Positions 33,839-43,442 are shown, counted from the stretch's first letter. The stretch: DNA of 64,000 bases from Leucobacter sp. Psy1 (GCF_020096995.1 NZ_CP083692.1:2976001-3040000); one strand, 5' to 3'. Numbers and translations: made by a program. The notes: a model not told the origin generated them from the letters alone.

Positions 33839-35878
33839 CTACTCCGCCGGAATCTCCGGCGTCTTCGACACGAGCGTCAGCACGTCGTACGTCGCGACCG
33901 TCTCGCCCTCCTGGTTGGTGAGCACGGCGTCCCAGTGCACCTCGCCGTAGTCGTGCGTCTCGCGGGGAATGATCTCCTTCGCGGTCAGTGCGACGCGGAT
34001 CCGGTCCCCCGGCGAGACCGGGGTCATGAACCGCAGCGACTCGAGGCCGTAGTTCGCGAGGACTGGTCCGGGCGCGGGCGAGACGAAGAGGCCAGCCGCG
34101 AAGGAGAGCAGCAGGTAGCCGTGCGCGACGCGACCGGGGAAGAACGGATTCGCCGCCGCCGCTTCCTCGTCGGTGTGCGCGTAAAACGTGTCGCCGGTGA
34201 ACTCGGCGAAGTGCGCAATGTCGTCGAGGGTGACCTCGCGCTCCTCGGAGACGACCTGATCGCCGATCCGGAGATCCTGAAGGGACTTGCGGAACGGGTG
34301 CTGATCGTCGCGCGTCCCAGCACCGGCATGCCACACGCCCGTGATCGCGGTGAGCATCTCGGGGCTGCCCTGGATCGCGGTGCGCTGCATGTAGTGGAAC
34401 ACGCTGCGCACCCCGCCGAGCTCTTCGCCGCCGCCGGCGCGACCCGGGCCGCCGTGAACGAGCATAGGGAGGGGTGAGCCGTGGCCCGTCGAGCTCCGCG
34501 CGTCCACACGGTCGAGCACGAGGATACGCCCGTTGGCCGAAGCAGTACGGCGGGTGAGGTCGGCGACGAACTGCGCGTCTGCCGAAGCGACGCTGGTGAC
34601 GAGCGATCCGCCGCCGCGCACGACGAGGTCGGCGGCCTGCTCCGGAGTCTCGTACGCGATCACCGACGAGACCGGTCCGAACGCCTCGGTGTCGTGCACG
34701 CGCGGCGACTCGGGGTCGTCGAAGCGGAGCAGCATCGGCTCGGCGAATGCGCCCTCCGCGGCAGGATCCTGGCCCTCTCCGACCACGATGCGCCCCCCGC
34801 CCTCCACGAGCCGCTGCACCTGGCGGAAGACCTCGGCACGCTGTTCCGCAGACGCGAGCGCCCCCATGGTGACGCCCTCCGCACGCGGGTCACCGACCAC
34901 AATCTTCTCGGCGAGACGCGCCTCGACGGCCGCGACGAGGGCGTCCGCCGACTCGGCCGGAACGATCGCGCGTCGGATCGCGGTGCACTTCTGGCCCGCC
35001 TTCGACGTCATCTCGGAGACGAGCTGGCGCACGTACGCGTCGAACTCGGGCGTTCCCTCGACGGCGTCAGGACCGAGCACAGAGGCGTTGATCGAGTCGG
35101 TCTCAGCGTTGAAGAGGACGCCGCCCGTCTGCACGGCGTCGTGACGGCGGAGCTGATCCGCCGTGGACGCTGAGCCGGTGAACGAGACGATGTCACCGAG
35201 ACGCGCGTGGTCGAAGACGTCGCGGACCGATCCCGATACCAGCTGGAGCGATCCCGCCGGAAGCAGCCCCGACTCGACCATGATCCTCACCATGTGCTCG
35301 GCGAGGTAGGCCCCCGGCGTCGCGGGCTTCACGATCGTGGGCATGCCGGCGAGGAACGTCGGCGCGAACTTCTCGAGCGCACCCCACACCGGGAAGTTGA
35401 ACGCGTTGATCTGCACGGCCACGCCCGGCAGCGTCGTGCGAATATGCCGCCCGAGGAATGAACCGTCCTTCGCCAGCACCTCGACGGGTCCGTCGAGCTG
35501 CACACGGGAGTTCGGCAGTTCGCGACGGCCCTTGCCCGAGTAGGTGAACAGCACTCCGATGCCGCCATCGACGTCGACCCATGAGTCGGCTTTCGTGGCG
35601 CCCGTGCGGCTGGAGAGCTCGTACAGCTCCCGCTTCCGCTCGGTCAGTGCCAGCGCGAGCTGCTTGAGGATCACCGCGCGCTGGTGGAAGGTCAGCTCCC
35701 CCAGGCTCGCCTGCCCCGTGGTGCGGGCGAATTCCATCGCCGCGCCGAGGTCCAGACCCGCGCTCGAGACGCGTGCGACGACCTCGCCCGTCGAAGCGTC
35801 CCGCACCTCGGTGCCCTCGGCATCATCGGCGGGACTCCACCAGGAGTCGTGAACATAGCTTTGCAGCGTGCGCGTCAT
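33839..35878 (-). CDS. paaZ: Bifunctional oxepin-CoA hydrolase / 3-oxo-5,6-dehydrosuberyl-CoA semialdehyde dehydrogenase
   Basis: This 679-aa enzyme opens the oxepin ring and oxidises the aldehyde formed. The N-terminal ALDH has Glu259 (FNAETDS) and Cys298 (SKAGQKCTA), matching Glu256 and Cys295 of E. coli PaaZ. The C-terminal MaoC-like hydratase (about 530-679) has the Asp/His pair in TDEEAAAANPFFPGRVAHGY. GGAGGAAT precedes the ATG. It is the last gene of the paaJ-paaF-paaH-paaZ operon, and the IS30 lies 73 bp past its stop. Confidence 0.96.
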   Translation of the reverse strand: MTRTLQSYVHDSWWSPADDAEGTEVRDASTGEVVARVSSAGLDLGAAMEFARTTGQASLGELTFHQRAVILKQLALALTERKRELYELSSRTGATKADSWVDVDGGIGVLFTYSGKGRRELPNSRVQLDGPVEVLAKDGSFLGRHIRTTLPGVAVQINAFNFPVWGALEKFAPTFLAGMPTIVKPATPGAYLAEHMVRIMVESGLLPAGSLQLVSGSVRDVFDHARLGDIVSFTGSASTADQLRRHDAVQTGGVLFNAETDSINASVLGPDAVEGTPEFDAYVRQLVSEMTSKAGQKCTAIRRAIVPAESADALVAAVEARLAEKIVVGDPRAEGVTMGALASAEQRAEVFRQVQRLVEGGGRIVVGEGQDPAAEGAFAEPMLLRFDDPESPRVHDTEAFGPVSSVIAYETPEQAADLVVRGGGSLVTSVASADAQFVADLTRRTASANGRILVLDRVDARSSTGHGSPLPMLVHGGPGRAGGGEELGGVRSVFHYMQRTAIQGSPEMLTAITGVWHAGAGTRDDQHPFRKSLQDLRIGDQVVSEEREVTLDDIAHFAEFTGDTFYAHTDEEAAAANPFFPGRVAHGYLLLSFAAGLFVSPAPGPVLANYGLESLRFMTPVSPGDRIRVALTAKEIIPRETHDYGEVHWDAVLTNQEGETVATYDVLTLVSKTPEIPAE

Positions 35879-35933
35879 CGGGATTCCTCCAGTCGTGCGG
35901 CTCCGCCGCGTTCGGGATGCGGTGTCACCGCGG

Positions 35934-36791
35934 TCATGCGTCGTTCCAGTCGTAGAAGCCCCGGCCGCTCTTCCGGCCGAGCTTTCCCTCTGCGACCATG
36001 TCGCGGAGGATCTGCGGGGGTGCGAAGCCCGCGCCGAGCTCGCGCTCGAGCTGCTCGGCGATGCCGAGTCGCACGTCGAGCCCGACGATGTCGGTCGTGC
36101 GGAGGGGGCCGGTCGGGTGGCGATAGCCGAGCTCCATGGCGAGGTCGATGTCGTGGGCGCTGGCCACGCCCTGCTCCACCATGCGCATGGCCTCGAGGGC
36201 GAGGGCGACGCCGAGCCGGCTCGAGGCGAAGCCAGGCGCGTCGGCGACCGTGATCGGCGTCTTGCCGAGCGCCTCCACCCAGGTGCGGGCCCGGTCGGGC
36301 AAGCCGGAGTGGGTGTGCTCACTGACGACGATCTCGACGAGCGCGGAGGCGGGGACGGGGTTGAAGAAGTGGAGACCGATGAACTGCTCGGGACGCTCGA
36401 GCGCGTCCGCGAGGCGCCCGAGCGGAATCGACGAGGTGTTCGAGGCGAGCACGGCGTCCTGCGGCAGTTGACGCTCGATCTCGCGCAACGCTTCGAGCTT
36501 CAGTTCGAGCGACTCGGGCACCGCCTCGATCACGAGCCGGCACGCGCCGAATGCACCCTGGTCGGTCGCCACGGTCAGCGCCTGCTTCAGCTGCGGCGCA
36601 CTGCCGTCGAAGCCTCGGGCGATCGACGCGTCGATGCTCTTCTCGATGCGCTCGCGGGCCGCCTCAGCCGCAGCCACGTCGCGTTCGACCACGACAACGT
36701 ATGCGCCGGCCAGCAGGAACGCGTGCGCGATACCAGCGCCCATACGGCCGCCGCCGAGCACGCCGACGCGTGAGGGTACGGTCTCGGTCAT
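35934..36791 (-). CDS. paaH: 3-hydroxyacyl-CoA dehydrogenase PaaH
   Basis: This 285-aa NAD-dependent dehydrogenase has the Rossmann motif GVLGGGRMGAGIAHAFL, the Ser/His/Glu centre in SNTSSIPLGR and GLHFFNPVP, and a C-terminal domain with GYRHPTGPLRTTDIVGLDVRL. It converts 3-hydroxyadipyl-CoA to 3-oxoadipyl-CoA. Its start overlaps the end of the paaF-like gene by 4 bp. Confidence 0.94.
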   Translation of the reverse strand: MTETVPSRVGVLGGGRMGAGIAHAFLLAGAYVVVVERDVAAAEAARERIEKSIDASIARGFDGSAPQLKQALTVATDQGAFGACRLVIEAVPESLELKLEALREIERQLPQDAVLASNTSSIPLGRLADALERPEQFIGLHFFNPVPASALVEIVVSEHTHSGLPDRARTWVEALGKTPITVADAPGFASSRLGVALALEAMRMVEQGVASAHDIDLAMELGYRHPTGPLRTTDIVGLDVRLGIAEQLERELGAGFAPPQILRDMVAEGKLGRKSGRGFYDWNDA

Positions 36792-37546
36792 CGCTGTTCC
36801 TGCTTCCGCTCGAGAAATTCGGTCATGCGTCGCTCCTTCTCGGGGCTCTCGAACAGGATCGCCTGCTCGGCGAGGTCGATCTCGGGGTGCGCGACCCGCG
36901 GTGCGGCAAGCACGCGCTTGGTGGCCTGCACGGCCGCCGCGTCGAGCTTCGCGATCCGCGCGGCGGTCCGCTCGGCCGCCTCGAGCGCGGCGCTACCGTC
37001 GTCGGCGAGACGGGTCACGAGACCCGCGGCGAGCGCGGCGTCGGCGTCGAGAACCCGGCCGGCGAGCAGGATCTCCGCCGCCAGCGGTTCCCCCACGAGT
37101 TCGCGGAGCCGCCACGAGGCACCTGCCGCGGCGATGATGCCGAGGCCGGTCTCGGGGTTGCCGATCTTGAGGGTCGGCGTGCCGATCCTGATGTCTGCGG
37201 CATAGGCGAGTTCGGCGCCGCCGCCCAGCGCGTATCCGTCGAGCACCGCGATCACGGGCATGGGGAGTGCGTGGACGCGCATGAAGGCCCGGGTGTTGAT
37301 GCCTTCCCTGGCCTCGGGGGCGCGGCGTTCGCGCAGCTGCGCGATATCGGCCCCGGCCGCGAAGTCGCCACCCGCTCCGCGGATGATGAGGGTGCGCGGC
37401 GCGGCCTCCAGGTCGGCGCAGAGCTCGTGGAGGGCGTCGATGAGGTCCTGATCGATCGCGTTGCGCTTCTCGGGGCGGTTCAGCGTCGCGAGGATGTGCG
37501 TGCCGCGATCCTCGATGCGCAGCGGTCCGGTCTGTTCCGTCGTCAT
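36788..37546 (-). CDS. paaF: Enoyl-CoA hydratase PaaF-like
   Basis: This 252-aa crotonase has GDFAAGADIAQL for the first oxyanion loop, DGYALGGGAELAYAADIRIG for the second, and the hydratase Glu in NPETGLG. It probably hydrates 2,3-dehydroadipyl-CoA. The ATG at 37546 lies 5 nt after the thiolase stop; a longer frame upstream overlaps the thiolase and is rejected. Confidence 0.9.
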   Translation of the reverse strand: MTTEQTGPLRIEDRGTHILATLNRPEKRNAIDQDLIDALHELCADLEAAPRTLIIRGAGGDFAAGADIAQLRERRAPEAREGINTRAFMRVHALPMPVIAVLDGYALGGGAELAYAADIRIGTPTLKIGNPETGLGIIAAAGASWRLRELVGEPLAAEILLAGRVLDADAALAAGLVTRLADDGSAALEAAERTAARIAKLDAAAVQATKRVLAAPRVAHPEIDLAEQAILFESPEKERRMTEFLERKQEQR

Positions 37547-37551
37547 TCCGA

Positions 37552-38751
37552 TCACACCCGTTCCAGGATCGTCGCGGTGCCCTGACCGACACCCACGCAC
37601 ATCGTCGCGAGCCCGTAGCGGGATCCCTCGCGCTCCATACGTCCGAGCAGCGTCACGAGCAGGCGCGACCCCGAGGATCCGAGTGGATGGCCGAGCGCGA
37701 TCGCTCCGCCGTCGGCGTTCACGCGTGCCGGGTCGAGCCCGAGTCGACGGATCGAGGCGAGCGACTGGGTCGCGAACGCTTCGTTGATCTCGACGGATCC
37801 GATGTCGTCGATGCCGAGCCCGGCGCGCTCGAGCGCCCGCTCCGTCGCGGGAACGGGACCGAGACCCATGATCTCCGGCGCGAGAGCCGCCGAGACACTG
37901 GTGACGATGCGCGCCCGCGGGGTGAGCCCGTGCCGCTCGATGGCCTGCTCACTCGCGACGAGCACGGCGCTGGCCCCGTCGTTCAATGATGAAGAGTTGC
38001 CCGCCGTGACGACGCTGCCGCCCGCCACCACGGGTCGCAGCCCCGCCAGCACCTCGGCGGTCGTCCCCGGGCGAGGCCCCTCGTCCGTGTCGACGGTCAC
38101 CGTCTTGCCGCGCCCGGCCGGGGCCTCCACCGCGACGATCTCGTCGGCGAATCGACCGGCCTCGATGGCGGCGAGCGCGCGCCGATGACTCTCTGCGGCG
38201 AAGGCGTCCGCGTCTTCACGGCTGATGCCGTCGACGCGCGCCACTTCCTCCGCCGTCTCGGGCATGGAGAATGTCGCCTTCTCGCGCCGAAGGAACTCGG
38301 GGTTCGTGAAGCGCCATCCGATGGAGGTGTCGAACTGGTCTCCCGGCTTCGCCCAGGCCTTGCCGGGTTTCGCCTGCACCCACGGCGCCCGGGTCATCGA
38401 TTCGACGCCGCCCGCGAGAATGAGGTCGGCGTCTCCGGCCCGGATCGCCTGGCCCGCGTTCGCAACCGCCGTCATGCCCGAGGCGCAGAGGCGGTTGACG
38501 GTGTAGCCGGGAAGGGTGTCCGGGAAGCCGCCGAGCAGGGCGGCCATCCGCGCTACGTTACGGTTGTCCTCGCCAGCCTGGTTCGCGGCCCCGAGGATCA
38601 CCTCGTCGAAGGCGTCTCTCGGAGCACCTGCGCGGTCTGCCGCTGCGGCGATGACGATCGCTGCGAGGTCGTCGGGTCGTACGCCCGCCAGGGCGCCGCC
38701 GTAGCGGCCGACGGCCGTACGGGCGCCGCCCACGAGATACGCTTCGGTCAT
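37552..38751 (-). CDS. paaJ: 3-oxoadipyl-CoA thiolase PaaJ
   Basis: This 399-aa thiolase releases acetyl-CoA and succinyl-CoA at the end of the pathway and acts on the dehydrosuberyl intermediate. Motifs: nucleophile Cys in NRLCASGM, GGAIALGHPLGSSG, and acid/base Cys in MCVGVGQG. The protein has normal length. GGGAGG lies upstream of the ATG. It is the first gene of the paaJFHZ operon. Confidence 0.95.
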   Translation of the reverse strand: MTEAYLVGGARTAVGRYGGALAGVRPDDLAAIVIAAAADRAGAPRDAFDEVILGAANQAGEDNRNVARMAALLGGFPDTLPGYTVNRLCASGMTAVANAGQAIRAGDADLILAGGVESMTRAPWVQAKPGKAWAKPGDQFDTSIGWRFTNPEFLRREKATFSMPETAEEVARVDGISREDADAFAAESHRRALAAIEAGRFADEIVAVEAPAGRGKTVTVDTDEGPRPGTTAEVLAGLRPVVAGGSVVTAGNSSSLNDGASAVLVASEQAIERHGLTPRARIVTSVSAALAPEIMGLGPVPATERALERAGLGIDDIGSVEINEAFATQSLASIRRLGLDPARVNADGGAIALGHPLGSSGSRLLVTLLGRMEREGSRYGLATMCVGVGQGTATILERV

Positions 38752-38786
38752 GGGTTGAGACCTCCCTGTCGCACCCGATCAGCGCT

Positions 38787-38814
38787 GATTTAGTGACTGA
38801 ACGTTCGGTAACAA
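38787..38814 (-). promoter_or_regulatory. paaJ operon promoter with PaaR-like operator in the spacer
   Basis: On the minus strand TTGTTA (38814-38809) and TAAATC (38792-38787) are 16 bp apart. The spacer is occupied by the palindrome GACTGAACGTTCGGT (within 38792-38813), which matches the paaA/paaI site at about 16 of 22 positions. A protein bound there would block polymerase. Confidence 0.65.
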
Positions 38815-38837
38815 TATCACGATAGCCGCGGTGCCAT

Positions 38838-38893
38838 TGTGGCGCAACGGCTCCTGCCTGTACAGTACTTTACTGTCCGAACGGTCGGTCGGC
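38838..38893 (+). promoter_or_regulatory. MHS transporter promoter with PaaR-like operator
   Basis: TTGTGG (38838-38843) and TACAGT (38861-38866) are 17 bp apart. Just downstream, 38872-38893 carries CCGAACGGTCGGT, the same core as the other two paa sites, placed over the expected transcription start. Confidence 0.5.
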
Positions 38894-38934
38894 ACAGGGT
38901 CGCCGGCACTGGTTTCACGAACGACGGAGTTCAC

Positions 38935-40269
38935 ATGTCAGACACCGCAGTCCGCCAGCGCGAGGAGCGCAGGGTCCTCGCCGGCACCCTCGTCGGCACC
39001 TCGATCGAGTGGTACGACTTCTTCATCTACGCACAGGCCGCGGGCGCCGTCTTCGCGACGCTCTACTTCGCGCCGGCGGGCGAGACGGTCGGTCAGATCG
39101 TCGCGTGGGCATCTCTCGGCATCTCGTTCCTCTTCCGCCCGCTCGGCGCTGTCGTCGCCGGCCACCTCGGCGACCGGATCGGCCGCAAGCGCATGCTGGT
39201 GCTCACGCTCATCATGATGGGCCTCGCCACGGCACTCATCGGCGTGCTGCCGACCTACGCTCAGATCGGTGTCGCCGCACCGGTGCTGCTCGTGCTGCTG
39301 CGCGTGCTGCAGGGCTTCTCCGCCGGAGGCGAGTGGGGCGGCGCCGCACTCATGTCGGTCGAGCACGCCCCGAAGGGCAAGCGCGGGCTCTTCGGCGCGT
39401 ACCCCCAGATCGGCGTTCCGGTCGGCATGATCCTCGCCACCGCCACCATGTGGGTCATCACGACCGCCATGACGGAGGAGCAGTTCCTCGCATGGGGATG
39501 GCGCATCCCGTTCCTGTTCTCCATCGTGCTCATCGCCGTCGGCTACCTGATCCGCCGCGCGGTCGAGGAGTCGCCGATCTTCAAGGAGCTGCAGCAGCGC
39601 AAGGGCGAGTCGGCCGCGCCGCTCAAGACGCTATTCTCCAAGCACGCCAAGGAAGTCATCCTCGCCGCACTCATCTTCATCGCGAACAACGCGGCCGGCT
39701 ACCTGCTCATCGCGTTCTTCTCGGCGTACGCGACGCGCCCCGAAGCGGACGGCGGCCTCGGCCTCGCCCGCCCGCCGGTGCTGCTCGCCACCACGCTCGC
39801 CTCGTTCGGCTGGTTGATCTTCACGCTCTTCGGCGGCATCATCTCCGACCGTCTCGGGCGCGTGCGCACCTTCCAGATCGGCTACGTGCTGCTCGGCATC
39901 TGGGCGATCCCGATGTGGTTCCTCATCGACACCGGCAACATCGTCATGTACTTCCTCGCACTGTTCCTCATGACGGTGGGCCTCGGACTCTCGTATGGAC
40001 CGCAGGCCGCGCTGTACGCCGAGATGTTCCCCGCCGACATCCGTTACTCGGGCGTCTCGATCGGCTACGCCATCGGCGCGATCTTCGGCGGCGCCTTCGC
40101 TCCGCTGATCGCCGACCTCGTCTTCAGTGCGACCGGTCAGTCGTGGACCATCGGCCTCTACATCCTGGGCGTCACGATCATCTCGCTCATCGCCGTCTCC
40201 CTCGTGAAGGAACCGAAGGGCGTGGCACTGAACACCCGCTCCAACGAGGTGATGGGCGTGGTGCAGTAG
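38935..40269 (+). CDS. MHS-family (MFS) proton symporter, probable phenylacetate/aromatic acid uptake
   Basis: This 444-aa transporter has twelve predicted transmembrane helices and the metabolite:H+ symporter signature (GDRIGRKRML after TM2, LQGFSAGGEWGGAALMSVEH, RRAVEESPIFKEL). It is divergent from paaJ and shares an operator-like site with the paa genes, which is the basis for the substrate guess. GGAG is 6 nt before the ATG at 38935. An upstream in-frame ATG at 38839 would lie before the promoter. Confidence 0.9.
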   Translation: MSDTAVRQREERRVLAGTLVGTSIEWYDFFIYAQAAGAVFATLYFAPAGETVGQIVAWASLGISFLFRPLGAVVAGHLGDRIGRKRMLVLTLIMMGLATALIGVLPTYAQIGVAAPVLLVLLRVLQGFSAGGEWGGAALMSVEHAPKGKRGLFGAYPQIGVPVGMILATATMWVITTAMTEEQFLAWGWRIPFLFSIVLIAVGYLIRRAVEESPIFKELQQRKGESAAPLKTLFSKHAKEVILAALIFIANNAAGYLLIAFFSAYATRPEADGGLGLARPPVLLATTLASFGWLIFTLFGGIISDRLGRVRTFQIGYVLLGIWAIPMWFLIDTGNIVMYFLALFLMTVGLGLSYGPQAALYAEMFPADIRYSGVSIGYAIGAIFGGAFAPLIADLVFSATGQSWTIGLYILGVTIISLIAVSLVKEPKGVALNTRSNEVMGVVQ

Positions 40270-40288
40270 GCACCTGATTCACGTTCTC

Positions 40289-40352
40289 CTCGAAATCGAC
40301 GATGCGCTCGTCCCGAACCACGGTTCCGGGCGAGCGCATCGTCGTTTTCGAG
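40289..40352 (+). terminator. Long hairpin terminator after the MHS transporter gene
   Basis: The arms CGACGATGCGCTCG (40297-40310) and CGAGCGCATCGTCG (40331-40344) pair perfectly and extend outwards with one mismatch (CTCGAAAT/TTTTCGAG). The 20-nt loop can fold again. A TTTT follows the stem, 20 nt past the stop codon. Confidence 0.88.
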
Positions 40353-40444
40353 CGCACCGTGAAGGTCGAGCCCGCAATCCCTGACCACCGACGATCAGCA
40401 GGTGAAGCTCGAGTGAGCGAACCAGCTCCAGAGATACTGGACTC

Positions 40445-41080
40445 ATGCCCGAGACCGATGCTCCACCCGATGCACTGCTCGATCGCGTCACCTGGCCAGT
40501 GCACACCGAGCGGTTGACCCTCCGCCGCGCCGACCTCTCCGATGCAGCGGCTGTCTGGGCCTACCGTCGACTCGCAGACGTCGGACGCTGGACCTCCTGG
40601 CACCCCGCGGATCGCGCCGACTGGGATGCGAACTTCGCCACCCGCCACGGCAATCACCTGATCATCGCACGCGAGGATCGCGTGATCGGCGACATCATGG
40701 TGCGCATCGAGGATGGCTGGGCTCAACGAGAGGTCTCCACCCAGGCGACTCTGGTGCAGGCGGAGCTCGGCTGGACTCTGCACCCCGACTGGTCGGGACG
40801 GGGGTACGCAGCCGAGGCACTCCGCGAAACGATCCGACTGTGTTTCACCGACCTCGGGCTCCGCCGCGTCACCGCGAACATGTTCGCGGCGAACGCCCCG
40901 TCACGCCGGCTCGCGGAACGCCTCGGGATGCGGCTCGAGCTCCACACTGTGAGCGAGTCCCTGCATCGCGACCTCGGGTGGGTCGACGGACTGGGATACG
41001 CGCTCCTCGCCGAGGAGTGGCGGGCAGCGCAAGGGAGTGACGCCGCTCCCCTGCAGCCCTCCCCTCACACGCGCGAGTAG
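40445..41080 (+). CDS. GNAT N-acetyltransferase, RimJ/RimL type
   Basis: This 211-aa acetyltransferase has TERLTLRRADLSDAAAVWAYR at the N-terminus, quoted in part, the acetyl-CoA loop SGRGYAAEALRE and the C-terminal NAPSRRLAERLGM. Such proteins modify ribosomal proteins, peptides or small amines. It converges on the E2 gene and overlaps its 3' end by 16 bp. No Shine-Dalgarno is obvious. Confidence 0.88.
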   Translation: MPETDAPPDALLDRVTWPVHTERLTLRRADLSDAAAVWAYRRLADVGRWTSWHPADRADWDANFATRHGNHLIIAREDRVIGDIMVRIEDGWAQREVSTQATLVQAELGWTLHPDWSGRGYAAEALRETIRLCFTDLGLRRVTANMFAANAPSRRLAERLGMRLELHTVSESLHRDLGWVDGLGYALLAEEWRAAQGSDAAPLQPSPHTRE

Positions 41081-42456
41081 GCGCTCAGCGGCTGCTCGAG
41101 CAGGTCGACGACACTCCGGAGGAAGCCGGCGGCGTAGCCTCCGTCGCAGACGCGGTGGTCGAAGACCAGTGAGAGCTGCACGATGCGGCGGGGCACGATT
41201 TCGCCGCCGACCACCCACGGGCGCTCGATCGCGCGGCCTGCGCCGAGGATCGCGACCTCCGGGTGGTTGATTATCGCGGCGGACCCGTCCACGCCGAGGC
41301 TCCCGTAGTTGTTCACGGTGAAGGTGGATCCGTTGAGGCGTTCGGGCGGGATCCTGCCCGACCTTGCATCGGCTCCCAGTGTGCGCAGTTCAGCGTCGAG
41401 ACGCGCGAGCGGCATCGTGTCTGCTCGGGGGATCACCGGGACGAGCAGGCCCCGCGCGGTGTCGGCGGCGATCCCGAGATTGACCCCGTCGAACACGATC
41501 AGCTCATCGCCTCGTTCGCCGACTCGGGAGGCGAGCAGCGGAAAGCGTTCGAGCGCGAGGAGCGTGAACCGCGCGAGGAGCGCGGTGAACGACGGCGGAC
41601 GCTCGTCCTCGCCACTCGCCATTCTGCCCCGCAGTTTCCAGAGCTCGGTGATGTCGGCATCGACCCAGACGGTGGCTTCGGGAATCTCCGAGCGGCTGCG
41701 GCTGAGTTTCGCGCTGACCGCCTTTCTGAGCGGGGAGAACTTCTCCGTCCGCAGGACGCCCAGCGGACCGTGCGGCGCCGTCGACCCTCCGGGGTTCGGG
41801 ATCTCGGCGCGACCGGCGGTCTCCGCCCCTGTGTGCGCCTCTGCAGCGCGCAGCACGTCGGCCCGCGTCACGGCTCCGTCCGCTCCCGTGGGGTCGACAT
41901 CGCGGGGGTCGATCCCGAGCTCGCGCGCGAGCCGGCGCACGATCGGCGAGCGTACAGCCACGGTGCGGGGGCGATCCTCAACGGTCTCAACGGCCGCAGC
42001 GACGGGTGCCGCCGAGCTCGTCGGGGTGGCGGCGGCCGGAAGCCCCGCCCCTGACCCACCTCGCCGCCTGCGGCGCCCCTTCGCCGGTCCCGCGCCCGTG
42101 CCGTATCCGATGAGCACGTTGCCGGATCCGGCGCGCTCCTCCTCGCGGTACACCTCGTGCTCCGCGGGTGCCGACGGGTCAGCGTGCGAGCCTCGCGCAC
42201 TGTCGTCCGCGGCCTGCCCGCCGACCTCGAGTACGGGTGCCCCCGTGTTGATCGTGTCGCCCTCAGCGCCGTGCAACGCCGTGACGACGCCGCCGAACGG
42301 CGACGGGAGCTCGACCACGCTCTTCGCCGTCTCGACCTCGGCGATCGGGGCGTCGACAGCGATTTCGTCGCCCACCGCGACCAGCCAGCGCATGAGCGTG
42401 GCCTCGGTCAGGCCCTCGCCGAGGTCGGGAAGGTGGAAGATCTGTGCGGCGCTCAT
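41065..42456 (-). CDS. bkdB: Branched-chain 2-oxoacid dehydrogenase E2 (dihydrolipoamide acyltransferase)
   Basis: This 463-aa E2 has one lipoyl domain (lipoyl Lys in VETAKSVVEL, about residue 45), a linker, a peripheral-subunit-binding domain (SPIVRRLARELGIDPRDVDP) and the catalytic domain ending in FDHRVCDGGYAAGF, where HRxxDG holds the catalytic His and Asp. A basic KGRRRRRGG linker is notable. Its ATG overlaps the E1beta stop. No E3 gene lies nearby, so the complex must use an E3 from elsewhere. The naming as branched-chain over pyruvate type rests on the separate E1alpha/E1beta and the Lrp neighbour. Confidence 0.92.
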   Translation of the reverse strand: MSAAQIFHLPDLGEGLTEATLMRWLVAVGDEIAVDAPIAEVETAKSVVELPSPFGGVVTALHGAEGDTINTGAPVLEVGGQAADDSARGSHADPSAPAEHEVYREEERAGSGNVLIGYGTGAGPAKGRRRRRGGSGAGLPAAATPTSSAAPVAAAVETVEDRPRTVAVRSPIVRRLARELGIDPRDVDPTGADGAVTRADVLRAAEAHTGAETAGRAEIPNPGGSTAPHGPLGVLRTEKFSPLRKAVSAKLSRSRSEIPEATVWVDADITELWKLRGRMASGEDERPPSFTALLARFTLLALERFPLLASRVGERGDELIVFDGVNLGIAADTARGLLVPVIPRADTMPLARLDAELRTLGADARSGRIPPERLNGSTFTVNNYGSLGVDGSAAIINHPEVAILGAGRAIERPWVVGGEIVPRRIVQLSLVFDHRVCDGGYAAGFLRSVVDLLEQPLSAYSRV

Positions 42457-43442
42457 GCGGTGACCTCCTCGAAGTGGAGGGAGTCGACGGCGTCGAGGAC
42501 ACGATCGACGTCGGGGAGGTACCAGTGCTCGAACTTCGGGGACGCGAACGGCGTATCGAACCCGGTGACGCGCCGGACCGGCGCCTCCAGGTACTCGAAG
42601 CACTGCTCGAAGACGCGCGCTTGGATCTCCGACGCGACGCTGGCGAACCCGGGCGCCTCGGCGATGACCACGGCGCGCCCGGTGCCCCTGACCGCTCCGG
42701 TCACCGTCGCGTCGTCGAAGGGCGTGAGCGTGCGGACGTCGACGACCTGCGCACTGCGTCCCTCCTCCGCGAGCGCCTCGGCCGCCTCGAGCGCGATCGG
42801 AACCGACGGGCCGTACGCAATGAGGGTGACGTCGGTGCCCTCGCGCACGACGGCAGCACGCCGCAGGTCGGCCGTGACCGACGTGTCGACTGGACCCTTC
42901 GACCAGTACAGCTTCTTCGGCTCCATGAAGACCACCGGGTCAGGTGATGCGATGGCGGCGCGCAACAGCGAATAGGCATCCTGCGGTGTCGCGGGCGAAA
43001 CGACCGTGAGACCGGGCGTGTGGGCGTAGTAGGCCTCGGAGGAGTCGCAGTGGTGCTCGACCCCACCGATCCCGCCACCGAAGGGGATCCGGATCACCAT
43101 CGGCAGCCGGGTCGCACCGCGAGTCCGGTTGCCCAGCTTGGCGACGTGGCTCACGATCTGCTCGAACGCGGGCAGGGCGAACGCGTCGAACTGCATCTCG
43201 ACGATCGGCACCATGCCGTTCATCGCCATGCCGACGGCGGTGCCGACGATCCCCGATTCGGCGAGCGGAGTATCGAAGCACCTGGTCTCGCCGAAGCGCT
43301 CCGTCAGTCCGTCCGTCACCCGGAACACTCCGCCGAGCGCCCCGACGTCCTCACCGAAGACGAGGACACGATCGTCCGCCTCGATGGCATCAGCGAGGGC
43401 ACGGTTCAGTGCCGCGGCCATCGTCATCGTCTCGACGCTCAT
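42453..43442 (-). CDS. bkdA2: 2-oxoacid dehydrogenase E1 component, beta subunit
   Basis: This 329-aa subunit completes the ThDP site with E1alpha. Family stretches: LVFGEDVGALGGVFRVTDGL, CFDTPLAESGIVGTAVGMA and GGVEHHCDSSEAYYAHTPGL. It overlaps both neighbours by ATGA, so E1alpha, E1beta and E2 are made in step. Confidence 0.95.
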   Translation of the reverse strand: MSVETMTMAAALNRALADAIEADDRVLVFGEDVGALGGVFRVTDGLTERFGETRCFDTPLAESGIVGTAVGMAMNGMVPIVEMQFDAFALPAFEQIVSHVAKLGNRTRGATRLPMVIRIPFGGGIGGVEHHCDSSEAYYAHTPGLTVVSPATPQDAYSLLRAAIASPDPVVFMEPKKLYWSKGPVDTSVTADLRRAAVVREGTDVTLIAYGPSVPIALEAAEALAEEGRSAQVVDVRTLTPFDDATVTGAVRGTGRAVVIAEAPGFASVASEIQARVFEQCFEYLEAPVRRVTGFDTPFASPKFEHWYLPDVDRVLDAVDSLHFEEVTA

